A DNA stretch of 10,012 nt from Desulfobacterales bacterium (GTDB lineage Bacteria; Desulfobacterota; Desulfobacteria; Desulfobacterales; RPRI01), in the NCBI GenBank assembly GCA_030689795.1, contig JAUYEO010000188.1:1-10012 (forward strand), written 5' to 3'. The notes under the pieces were generated by a model that worked only from the letters and a program-made list of their open reading frames with translations, made no database searches and was not told where the DNA came from. The translations under genes were made by a program, and so were the position numbers. Every line of letters begins with the position of its first letter. Position 1 is the first letter of the stretch. This document shows, one piece after another, positions 1-6,563 of this stretch.

Positions 1-286
1 TTCCACACCATGCCGACCCTGCTACCCCGGAAGATTCACACTGACCGCTTCCGTTCTCCCAGTCTGTGTGCGACGGCCTTCCCCATACGTCCACTGGGTC
101 GGCATCTTCATTAGTTTTTACGAGGCTACTTATAGGTTCACTTTCGTTACGGCCTGCTGTTTTGCCAATTGGGAACTCACGACCCCCTGTTGCCAGAACG
201 CCGCTCCCTTGAGCTACCGGTCATACGGACAATTAACCGGACGGGACTTTAACCCGTTAGATGAACAACTGTTACTGCGAACGGAC
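1..286 (-). mobile_element. Group II intron, 5' RNA part (RT gene off the left edge)
   Basis: Read on the minus strand, this stretch resembles the 5' non-coding region of bacterial group II introns. It contains a short hairpin of CGGG and CCCG around TTAAAGT (242-256), a second stem of CCGG and CCGG (217-240) followed by GGTAGCTCAAGGG, and then the GTAACGAAAGTGAACC segment typical of domain I. The 5' splice end is placed near 286, where GTCCG stands in place of the usual GTGYG; this boundary is inferred. The intron-encoded reverse transcriptase would start left of position 1, so nothing can be said about its integrity or about domains V and VI. The intron lies about 95 bp downstream of mntA in the same orientation. 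Identification rests on remembered sequence similarity, not on a covariance search. Confidence 0.62.
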
Positions 287-380
287 GTCTTAAACTTTTA
301 AACCAAATTAATACATAGTGATATTGTATTTTTTATATCCCCCGAATAATCATTAGCTCCGTGATAAATATGTTTATAAG

Positions 381-719
381 CTACGGTCGGACATGGCTTT
401 TCTCTCCTGCTTTCTCATAGAACAAAACGCCAATCCGCCGGATATGGTCAATCACGTCCGGGTCGCTGATGTTATGAAACAGGGACAAATCGAATGTGTA
501 GGGCAGGAGCAGACCCTCTATCTCTTCCATGATACGGTAGAGGACATGCAGGGTCAGATCTTCGCCGCCGCGCAGAGTCATGTCAATATCCGAACCGTTT
601 TTATAGTTGCCTTTGGCGCGCGAGCCGTACAGTATTGCCTGTTCAACCTGGGGATAGCGGGCAAGCACGGCACTGATTTTCTGGATGGTGCTGTCCTTGA
701 GACCGAAACGCAGACTCAT
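381..719 (-). CDS. mntA: MntA-type minimal nucleotidyltransferase, antitoxin of a HEPN/MNT pair
   Basis: A minimal DNA polymerase beta-fold nucleotidyltransferase of 112 residues. The signature G-S-x10-D-x-D is present (G32, S33, D44, D46), and D77 in the segment TFDLSLF is the likely third metal-binding carboxylate, so the active site looks complete. In the characterised Shewanella HepT/MntA system, the MNT protein transfers AMP to a tyrosine of the HEPN toxin and so silences its RNase activity; the same role is inferred here. The ATG overlaps the stop of the upstream HEPN gene by 4 bp (ATGA), so the two are translationally coupled and should be made in fixed ratio. The family is usually about 100-150 residues, so length is normal. 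It could also act as a plain HI0073-like protein without a toxin role. Confidence 0.9.
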   Translation of the reverse strand: MSLRFGLKDSTIQKISAVLARYPQVEQAILYGSRAKGNYKNGSDIDMTLRGGEDLTLHVLYRIMEEIEGLLLPYTFDLSLFHNISDPDVIDHIRRIGVLFYEKAGEKSHVRP

Positions 720-1138
720 TGCTGTTCCTCTTTTATTTTTTCCATGCGAGTCTGAAAGGCTGAAAACTCATCGAAGTAAGAATGAATCGTTGCAGTTACA
801 ATTTCGCGCGCAACCTCTTCATTGTAAGTATGCGAGGTCAGGTTGCGGCTTTTGATCATATCCATCCACACATCGCCATTTTCGAGCAAACCGGTCTTAA
901 AGGCTTCCCGCGTGGCATCCCGTGAGCCATACAGATTTCCAACACCTCGTTCTTCCAGAAAATCTTTCAGGGTATTCCACGCCATTTCATGGGTGTACTC
1001 AAAAGCCTGGATCAATCCCTGTTCTTCAAGATTGGAGAGTTGGCGTTGTTTCGCCAGCTCCACAGCTTCTCTTAGTTGGGCAAAGGCTTTGTTGAAGTTG
1101 TTAAAGCGTTGAATCCACCGGATGTCTGATTGGCTCAT
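716..1138 (-). CDS. hepT: HepT-like HEPN protein (HI0074 / nucleotidyltransferase substrate-binding family)
   Basis: An all-helical HEPN protein of 140 residues. The RNase motif R-x4-H-x-Y is intact at R98, H103 and Y105 (RNLTSHTY). In the HepT/MntA family this motif cleaves RNA, and its tyrosine is the residue AMPylated by MntA. The conserved FEYTHEMAW segment lies at residues 46-54, as in HI0074-type proteins. The ATG at 1138 is chosen over an ATG at 1204 because it is preceded by GGAG with a 7-nt spacer, and because the family normally begins close to the segment IRWIQRFNNF. The gene overlaps mntA by 4 bp, and its own start overlaps the stop of a short upstream frame by 4 bp. The toxin role is inferred from motif and partner. 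Phage-defence or plasmid-addiction use is possible but not visible here. Confidence 0.9.
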   Translation of the reverse strand: MSQSDIRWIQRFNNFNKAFAQLREAVELAKQRQLSNLEEQGLIQAFEYTHEMAWNTLKDFLEERGVGNLYGSRDATREAFKTGLLENGDVWMDMIKSRNLTSHTYNEEVAREIVTATIHSYFDEFSAFQTRMEKIKEEQQ

Positions 1139-1248
1139 AGCGAATCTCCGTAAAACTTCCTGTTCAACACCTTTTCTTCTTTGCCGCCATAGTCCACAAA
1201 GCACGGGGCGGTTTTGAGCAGGGTTATTATTTTGGCGTTGAAGGACAT
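1135..1248 (-). CDS. Short open frame (37 aa) coupled to hepT
   Basis: An ATG-initiated frame of 37 codons and a stop, beginning MSFNAKIITLLK and ending NRKFYGDSL. An in-frame TAA lies directly before the ATG, so it is not the visible tail of a longer frame. Its TGA overlaps the hepT ATG by 4 bp (ATGA), the same arrangement as between hepT and mntA, and it lies downstream of a good promoter. This points to a leader peptide or small third member that couples translation to hepT. Against it, no clear Shine-Dalgarno precedes the ATG, and the product is not a family I recognise. It could be a degraded C-terminal remnant of another gene. Confidence 0.4.
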   Translation of the reverse strand: MSFNAKIITLLKTAPCFVDYGGKEEKVLNRKFYGDSL

Positions 1249-1300
1249 TTAATTGTTTCTATAGTTCGTAAACGCTCTGGCTTGGTTAAGCGGCATAAAT

Positions 1301-1329
1301 ATTTTAAATAATACATAATATCTTGACAA
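1301..1329 (-). promoter_or_regulatory. Sigma70-like promoter for the hepT-mntA operon
   Basis: On the minus strand, TTGTCA and TAAAAT are separated by exactly 17 nt, each with five of six consensus positions. Transcription would start near 1294, about 46 nt before the ATG of the short frame ahead of hepT. The surrounding DNA is very AT-rich, so chance matches are not negligible. Confidence 0.5.
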
Positions 1330-1411
1330 TTATTTTGCAACCATTTAATGCCAATTCACGATAAAATCGGTTTTAAGGGTCCGGCAATTCGCTGGAACGG
1401 GATAACAGAAC

Positions 1412-1636
1412 ATGACAGATCCGACAATTAAATCTGCATACCGGCAAAAGCGTGAAAAAGCAGTGCAAAGCAATTGCAACTGCTGTAAATTAGCCGCTCC
1501 TTTCTGCTGGAGATGCAGATGCGGGTTTGCTATATGCCAGGACTGCATGGAAGAAAATTTCTGGGGAATGTCCTGCAACGGAATTACATGGCAGTGCCCG
1601 GACTGTGGCGGGCAGAACGGTTTTGGAAACCAGTGA
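1412..1636 (+). CDS. Cysteine-rich small protein, probable zinc-binding
   Basis: A 74-residue protein with eleven cysteines (residues 22, 24, 25, 32, 35, 37, 42, 45, 55, 62, 65). They form CxxC-type pairs in the segments CWRCRCG, CQDC and CPDC, a pattern expected of a compact multi-zinc fold. There is no signal peptide or membrane segment; the basic N-terminal 20 residues (KSAYRQKREK) could contact nucleic acid. I recall similar proteins of unknown function in sulfate-reducing bacteria but cannot name a family. The ATG lacks a strong Shine-Dalgarno (only GGGATAA upstream). The gene ends 11 bp from the convergent HAD gene. The opposite-strand frame over 1345-1578 shows no such pattern and is treated as a shadow. 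Function unknown. Confidence 0.7.
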   Translation: MTDPTIKSAYRQKREKAVQSNCNCCKLAAPFCWRCRCGFAICQDCMEENFWGMSCNGITWQCPDCGGQNGFGNQ

Positions 1637-1647
1637 TCTGATCGAAA

Positions 1648-2289
1648 TCAGGCGGGAAGCATTTCTTCGAGTTCTTTTAAGTTTGTGATGTGATAATCGG
1701 CGGAAAGATCTTTGTTGTTGTATGCAACAAGCGGAATGCCGGCAGCCTTTGCAGCCATTTCATCAAGTACCGAATCCCCCACATATATCGCCTGGGAAGG
1801 TTTAATGCCGAAATGTTCCACGATCTTTATCAGGGATTCGGGATGAGGCTTTGGATTTTTCACATCAAGAGCGCAGACAACAAGATCAAAGCATCCCTCA
1901 AGTCCATGTTCCACAAGAATTCCCTGCATTGTGTCGCTTCTGTTTGTAGCGATAGCGGTTTTATATTTCGGCCTGATTTTTCCAAGAAGGCTCTTTAAAC
2001 CGGGCTCGATTTTCATATCCTTGATAAACGGCCAGTATGACATTTTCATCCGGAATTCGCCTGCTGCTTCCAAAGCCTCCGGATCTGAAAAGAGATTGGC
2101 AAGCACTTCATTTGCAGTATGCATATGGGCGTGGGCAAATTGCTCCGGGGTCATCAGCGGTTTCCCGAAATACTCAAGAATGCTGTTGTAATAATCCATG
2201 TTGGCCTGTACCGAGTCAAACATGACTCCGTCACAGTCAAAAGCAACTACCCTGATATCCTTCATAGGCTTCTCAGGTCCCGGTCTCAC
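1648..2289 (-). CDS. HAD-superfamily phosphatase, phosphoglycolate-phosphatase-like
   Basis: A soluble haloacid-dehalogenase-type hydrolase of 213 residues from the GTG start. All four motifs are visible: motif I FDCDGVMFDS with its two catalytic aspartates (D18 and D20), motif II TNRSDT, the motif III lysine in NPKPHPES, and motif IV GDSVLDE. An alpha-helical cap of about 60-70 residues follows motif I, as in the Gph/PGP subfamily, so a small phosphorylated metabolite is the likely substrate; which one cannot be told. Start choice is uncertain. A GTG at 2289 overlaps the stop of the upstream DUF1573 gene (GTGA) and has AGGA 8 nt before it. An ATG at 2265, giving MKDIRVVAFD, fits the usual family N-terminus and has a weaker GAG upstream. 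Confidence 0.88.
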   Translation of the reverse strand: MRPGPEKPMKDIRVVAFDCDGVMFDSVQANMDYYNSILEYFGKPLMTPEQFAHAHMHTANEVLANLFSDPEALEAAGEFRMKMSYWPFIKDMKIEPGLKSLLGKIRPKYKTAIATNRSDTMQGILVEHGLEGCFDLVVCALDVKNPKPHPESLIKIVEHFGIKPSQAIYVGDSVLDEMAAKAAGIPLVAYNNKDLSADYHITNLKELEEMLPA

Positions 2290-2984
2290 AATATGTTTCC
2301 TAATACGGGAATTCTAATAAAAGGATGAATCCTGTTGTCTGTTTTAATAACAACCGAATCAAAAAATTTGCCTTTGACTTTTGCAGTGTTTTTGACCGTC
2401 AGAACATATTTGGTAAACTTCTGATCACTCTTATTTTCAAGTTTTACGCTGATATTGTTGCCGTTTACCGCTGAAATATCAAGTACTTTGAAAGGATATT
2501 TTTCTTCCGGAATTATCGTTACGGTTATAGAAAATTCCTTTTTTGCAGGACCATTTAAAAAGATTCTATCCGGTTTTATATTGGCAAATTTTTCAACGAC
2601 CCCGAATACAGTAAGATAAAGCTTCTGGTGGTCAGCGTCGTTTGTGTGAACAACAATATTTTTCTTGATCAGCTGTCCGCCATATCCTGCCGTATCAACC
2701 CTGATTGTGATTTTTCCCTCGCCGCCGGGAGGGAGCTGTTTCGGAAAAGAAACAGCCGCGCATCCTCACCCGGTTTCCACTTTTTGTATATCAAGAACCG
2801 CGCTCCCCTTGTTCATGATGACAAAATCATGAATTATCTGGGCGCCGTCCAGAACAGGCTCAAATTCATGGCTGTTGTCAGGTACAGCGGCATTCGGCCG
2901 GTCCTGCTCGGTTCCATAGGAGAATACCGGTAAAGTCATTATATAAACCAGAAAAAAACAGGCAATAACCAGTTTATGTTTCAT
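2286..2984 (-). CDS. Exported DUF1573 protein, probable selenoprotein with in-frame TGA at codon 73
   Basis: A protein of 232 residues if the TGA at 2766-2768 is read as selenocysteine. Residues 1 to about 24 are a signal peptide (KHKLVIACFFLVYIMTLPVF). Residues 35-125 match DUF1573, an Ig-like domain: the HDFVIMNKGSAVLDIQKVET segment leads into the family's CGC motif, here U73-G74-C75, and is followed by the LPPGGEGKITI loop. A second beta-rich region, also Ig-like in appearance, runs to the end. After the TGA the frame stays open for 159 sense codons to a TGA at 2286-2288. A perfect 8-bp hairpin begins 9 nt after the internal TGA. The ATG at 2984 has GAGG five nt upstream. DUF1573 has no firmly known role; export and Sec-x-Cys spacing suggest redox or metal chemistry in the periplasm (inference). 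The alternative is a nonsense mutation producing a 72-residue fragment. Confidence 0.78.
2734..2757 (-). promoter_or_regulatory. SECIS-like hairpin downstream of the in-frame TGA
   Basis: In the mRNA, GCUGUUUC pairs perfectly with GAAACAGC around a 6-nt loop UUUUCC, and a flanking G-U pair can extend the stem to nine. The stem starts 9 nt and the loop 17 nt after the UGA, which is where bacterial SECIS elements lie. The loop lacks the guanine usually seen at its first positions, so the fit to the consensus is partial. Confidence 0.55.
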
Positions 2985-3088
2985 ATAAACCTCTAATAAT
3001 ATTTATTGTAATGCAATTAAGTTCGATTTTTCACGAAGGTAAGAATAGAATTATAAATAAAAATGTCAAGAGATTCATTAACATTATT

Positions 3089-3598
3089 TTATATAATTCC
3101 TGTCCCGCCAAGGGAAATACGCCTGACGCTCCCCCTTGCAGTATCAACCATGCAAAAGCCGGGGTTGCCGTCTTTTCCCATAATTTCACCGGGATTTAAT
3201 AAAATGGTGTTCCCAACCCTTTTTTCAAGGAAGACGTGCGAATGACCAAAGCATACCATTTTATATTTTGCCGTTGAGGCGAGACCCTCCCCTACCATTC
3301 CCTGGTGAGTGAAGGCTATGGGAAAGTCGTCGGCATCAACTTCTCCGATAAGTCCGTGAAGAGCCATGTTTTTTAAAGAAGTCAGGGATAATTTTGTGAG
3401 AAGGTACTGGTCCCCGTCGTTGTTGCCGAAGACTCCGTGAACCGGGATTCCGGCTTCTTCCAGTTCCTGAAGCATAAAAGGAGCTGTAAAATCCCCGCAA
3501 TGGATGATCATACCTGCTCCCTCTTTTCGAATGATTGAAATTGCCTTACGCAGGTTCCAGATATTATCGTGGCTGTCGCTCATAACAGCAATCAACAT
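3089..3598 (-). CDS. Metallophosphoesterase of the YfcE/MJ0936 family
   Basis: A cytosolic binuclear-metal phosphodiesterase of 169 residues, the normal length for this family. The motifs appear in order: D-x-H in MSDSHDN (D8, H10), GD (D36), GNND (N59-D61), a single metal-ligand histidine in THQG (H98), and GHSH (H119, H121). Characterised relatives hydrolyse phosphodiesters such as model substrates or cyclic nucleotides; the true substrate is unknown. The start at 3598 is chosen over the ATG at 3610 because GGAGG lies 5 nt before it and the protein then begins MLIAVMSDSHD, as relatives do. It lies downstream of priA, separated by about 185 bp that carry a tandem repeat, and upstream of the DUF1573 gene by about 104 bp, so an operon is possible but not compelled. 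Confidence 0.9.
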   Translation of the reverse strand: MLIAVMSDSHDNIWNLRKAISIIRKEGAGMIIHCGDFTAPFMLQELEEAGIPVHGVFGNNDGDQYLLTKLSLTSLKNMALHGLIGEVDADDFPIAFTHQGMVGEGLASTAKYKMVCFGHSHVFLEKRVGNTILLNPGEIMGKDGNPGFCMVDTARGSVRRISLGGTGII

Positions 3599-3634
3599 AC
3601 TTGCCTCCATCAGTTACTTCCAAAGAAGCCGGGA

Positions 3635-3735
3635 TTGTTAGGAGCCGTTACGAAATAATTATTACATTTCTAACCATTTTGTTAGGAACCGTTACAAAAA
3701 ACCATTACATTTCGGACCCTTTTGTTACGGCTCCT
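3635..3735. repeat. Imperfect 44-bp tandem repeat with inverted terminal copy
   Basis: Two imperfect units (3635-3678 and 3679-3722) both begin TTGTTAGGA(G/A)CCGTTAC and continue with ATTACATTTC. A third, partial unit near 3722-3735 reads TTTTGTTACGGCTCC, nearly the reverse complement of GGAGCCGTTACGAAA in the first unit. The block fills most of the space between priA and the metallophosphoesterase gene. It may be a small intergenic repeat or a multi-site operator. Confidence 0.6.
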
Positions 3736-3783
3736 TATGCCATTCATGATATTCCAATGTTATGGTTATTTTTGAACGACGGC

Positions 3784-6249
3784 TTACATCATGAAATATG
3801 GATCAACATCTGCAGATATACTCACATCTCTGCCGCATATTTTTTGTGCATTTTCAAACAGAATCTTACGGGCAAACCCGTGAAGCGGCTTTGAATCATC
3901 CCCTTTTAAGAGAATCTGCCACCTGAACCGGCCTGCTATCCTCGTAACCGAAGCTTCAATCGGGCCAAGAACATCCACCGATTTTTGAAAGGATTTATTC
4001 CCTGCTCTCAAAGCGTTACAGCATTCTCCAATGGCTTTTGCACACTCACTGGTCGTTTTCTTATCCCTTCCTGAAAGTCTTATCATTATCATTCTTGAAA
4101 AGGGAGGATAATTCAACTCTTTCCGGAAACGGATCTCCTTTTCATAAAAAGACTTAAAATCCTGATCTCTTGCAGAAAGAATAGTGAAATGTTCCGGATT
4201 ATAAGTCTGAAGGATAACCCTTCCTTTTGCAGTTCCCCGCCCGGCCCTTCCTGCAACCTGAGCCAGAATCTGAAATGTGCGTTCTCCTGCCCGAAAATCG
4301 GGGAAAGCAAGCGACAGGTCTGCGCATATTATGCCTACAAGTGTAATATCCGGATAGTCATGCCCTTTTGCGACCATCTGGGTTCCGACAAGAACATCGA
4401 TACTCTTTTCACTCAGGCCCTTCAGGATTTTAACTGTCGAGCCTTTTCGTACCGTCGTGTCCGAATCCATTCTTTCAACCCTTGCCTGTGGGAAAAGGCT
4501 CTTTACGGCAGCTTCAACTTTTTCGGTTCCAAGCCCTAAAAGTTTTATCTCGGAAGAGCCGCATTTGCTGCAATCAGAACCCGATGCTTTTGTGAAACCG
4601 CAGTAATGGCATTTGTAAGCATTCGCCGATTTGTGAAGAGTCAGAGAAATATCGCAGTTTTTGCACCTCACCGCCTCCCCGCATGTTCCGCAGACAGGAA
4701 AGCCTGAAAAGCCCCTGCGGTTTAAAAACAGGAGAACCTGCTCTTTGCGGGACAGTGTTTCTTTCATGCGGTAAATAAGCTCCTCCGAAAAATATCGTCT
4801 TATTCCCCGGCTGTCGCGGCTCTTCTTCAAATCAACAACGGTTATTTCGGGCAGCATCCTGTCTTCAACCCGCTTTGTCAAAGTAACTTCTGAAAATTTT
4901 TTTAATGAAACATTATGGTAAGACTGAACGGAAGGAGTTGCAGAGCCGAGAAGCACAATGCAGTTTTCAAGCTTTGCTCTGACCACAGCAAGATCTCTCG
5001 CATTATATTTAAGGCCCCCTTCCTGCTTATATGAAGAATCATGCTCTTCATCGACAATTATAATGCCCGTATTGCAGAGCGGCGCAAATATGGCGGACCT
5101 TGCGCCTATCACAACCGGGGTTTTTTTATCGGCAATTCTGATCCATTGATCAAACTTTTCTCCGGCCGAAAGGCCGCTGTGCAGAATCGCCACGCATTCG
5201 CCGAAACGCGCCCTGAACCGTCTTTCCATCTGGGATATAAGGGCTATTTCAGGCACAAGAACCATGACGCCAAACCCCTGCTTTACGGCAAAAGAAGCAA
5301 GCTGCATGTAGACTTCCGTTTTGCCGCTTCCGGTGACGCCTGTTAAAAGAAAAGGAGCGAAACCTTTTCCTAAAAAGCTCCCTGTTTCAGAAATTACTTT
5401 TTCCTGCTCCATTGTTGAAACAGGCGCAATATCCGGGCTTATGGTTTCTCCAAAGGGGTCCCGGTAAACCGGTTTGCGGGAAGAAGTTATGTATCCCTCA
5501 TCCTCAAGAGCTCTAACCGCTCTTGAAGCGCCGGGCACAAACTCTTTCAGACGCTTTAAAGAAAGTTCTCCGTACGATTTAAGACAATCTATAACTTTTT
5601 CCCGCGACTTCGAAATTTTGCCGGAAGGAAAACAGGATCCGGACAAGGAGATATAAGATTCCGTAATCGCCTTTGTCTTTCCCGGCTTTATCTCTTTTCT
5701 CTTCTCTATCAATTTCCGTTTTTCCATTGAATAAAGAAGTGCCCCGGAAATATTACCATTCATTTCCCTGCCCAATTCTTTAACGCTCATCGGGCATTTT
5801 TCAAGCAGGCTTAAAACTCTTTCTTCAAAAGGTGCAGACAGCTTTCTACCCGTTGTCTCTTTTCCGTTATCCGTAATCGCATAAGTTACAATTTCACAAA
5901 GATTCAGGCCGCCGGGGAGGGCTGTTTTTATGACTTCACCGACGGGATGGATGTAATAATCCGAAATCCATTCAAAGAAGGGAACCATTGATGGCTGAAA
6001 AAGAGGTCTTTCGTCAAGAACATCTATAATTGCCTTTATTTCTTTATCATCTTTAACTTCATTTTCAACTTCATTTTCCCGTTTGTTCTCATTAAGAACA
6101 TATCCGGTTACCCGGCGCTGCCCGAACGGAACGAGCACCCTTTTCCCCGGCAATGAAATATCAGCCATGCCTTCAGGAACAATATATGTGTATAAGCCGT
6201 AAACCGGCAAAGCCACGGCAACATCAACATATTTAGGGCTTTTCACCAT
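3784..6249 (-). CDS. priA: Primosomal protein N', replication-restart helicase PriA
   Basis: A superfamily 2 DNA helicase of 821 residues that remodels stalled forks and loads the replicative helicase at D-loops. Residues 1 to about 105 form the 3'-DNA-binding domain (VDVAVALPVYGLYTY, PGKRVLVPFG), followed by a winged-helix region. The Walker A motif GVTGSGKTE is near residue 303, the Walker B DEEH near 399, and motif III LGSATPS near 430. The zinc module with eight cysteines (CGTCGE, CKNCD, CHYCG, CSKCGS) runs from about 518 to 565 between the two helicase lobes. Motifs GTQMVAKGHDYP and QVAGRAGRG complete the second lobe. It is longer than E. coli PriA (732), partly through linkers between the DNA-binding and helicase parts. 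The start has AAGGG a few bases upstream and an expected N-terminus. Confidence 0.97.
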   Translation of the reverse strand: MVKSPKYVDVAVALPVYGLYTYIVPEGMADISLPGKRVLVPFGQRRVTGYVLNENKRENEVENEVKDDKEIKAIIDVLDERPLFQPSMVPFFEWISDYYIHPVGEVIKTALPGGLNLCEIVTYAITDNGKETTGRKLSAPFEERVLSLLEKCPMSVKELGREMNGNISGALLYSMEKRKLIEKRKEIKPGKTKAITESYISLSGSCFPSGKISKSREKVIDCLKSYGELSLKRLKEFVPGASRAVRALEDEGYITSSRKPVYRDPFGETISPDIAPVSTMEQEKVISETGSFLGKGFAPFLLTGVTGSGKTEVYMQLASFAVKQGFGVMVLVPEIALISQMERRFRARFGECVAILHSGLSAGEKFDQWIRIADKKTPVVIGARSAIFAPLCNTGIIIVDEEHDSSYKQEGGLKYNARDLAVVRAKLENCIVLLGSATPSVQSYHNVSLKKFSEVTLTKRVEDRMLPEITVVDLKKSRDSRGIRRYFSEELIYRMKETLSRKEQVLLFLNRRGFSGFPVCGTCGEAVRCKNCDISLTLHKSANAYKCHYCGFTKASGSDCSKCGSSEIKLLGLGTEKVEAAVKSLFPQARVERMDSDTTVRKGSTVKILKGLSEKSIDVLVGTQMVAKGHDYPDITLVGIICADLSLAFPDFRAGERTFQILAQVAGRAGRGTAKGRVILQTYNPEHFTILSARDQDFKSFYEKEIRFRKELNYPPFSRMIMIRLSGRDKKTTSECAKAIGECCNALRAGNKSFQKSVDVLGPIEASVTRIAGRFRWQILLKGDDSKPLHGFARKILFENAQKICGRDVSISADVDPYFMM

Positions 6250-6309
6250 TTTACCCTTTTCAATATTTATAGATGCTGTTAGAATACAACAGATTTAAAT
6301 GTAACTATT

Positions 6310-6402
6310 CAGGAGTCAGAATTCAGGAGTCAAAGGTCAGAAAAGAATGTGCATTTTTTATTCCGACATCTGAATTCTGGATTCTGGCTCCTGGATTCAG
6401 AA
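6310..6402. repeat. Palindromic repeat of CAGGAGTCAGAATTCAG type with flanking duplication
   Basis: The left arm CAGGAGTCAGAATTCAG is matched in reverse complement by CTGAATTCTGGATTCTGGCTCCTG at 6370-6393, giving a hairpin with a spacer of about 45 bp. The 8-bp sequence TAACTATT flanks it on both sides (6302-6309 and 6403-6410), as expected of a target-site duplication. Similar palindromic repeats are scattered in deltaproteobacterial genomes from memory. No coding capacity. Confidence 0.65.
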
Positions 6403-6410
6403 TAACTATT

Positions 6411-6563
6411 GAGCCAATTGCAGAAGTATGCTTCCCCTCCCTTGATGGGAGGGGATTAAGGGGAGGGTGAGATAAAACTCATTGATAATTCTTATTTTTC
6501 CCCCTCACCCTAACCCTCTCCCACAAGGGGAGAGGGAATTTTTGAGACTTTTGCAATTGGCTC
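6411..6563. mobile_element. MITE-like element with 17-bp terminal inverted repeats
   Basis: The termini GAGCCAATTGCAGAAGT (6411-6427) and, in reverse complement, GAGCCAATTGCAAAAGT (6547-6563) match at 16 of 17 bases. The interior carries palindromes of the CCCTCTCCC type: 6433-6470 (CCCCTCCCTTGATGGGAGGGG and its extension) and 6499-6538 (CCCTCACCCTAACCCTCTCCC to GGGAGAGGG). TATT occurs immediately outside both ends (6407-6410 and 6564-6567), consistent with a 4-bp target duplication. It is 153 bp with no open frame, so any movement would depend on a transposase elsewhere. Confidence 0.65.

Noticed and set aside
68..301. A 77-codon plus-strand frame at the left edge
   Set aside because: It runs antisense to the group II intron RNA structure, and its peptide resembles spurious hypothetical proteins that arise from such intron regions.
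1323..1351. TTGACA on the plus strand as a promoter of the cysteine-rich gene
   Set aside because: The -35 is perfect, but no acceptable -10 lies at 16-18 nt; the opposite-strand promoter over the same bases fits better.
1638..1651. Hairpin CTGAT / ATCAG between the cysteine-rich gene and the HAD gene
   Set aside because: Five AT-containing pairs without a T-tract; not convincing as a bidirectional terminator.
2766..2984. A stand-alone 72-residue protein ending at the TGA
   Set aside because: It would stop in the middle of a DUF1573 domain just before its conserved motif, while the same frame continues with the rest of the domain.
6411..6563. CRISPR array or tandem repeats in the CCCTCTCCC-rich stretch
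   Set aside because: The repeats are inverted arms of one palindromic element with no regular spacers.
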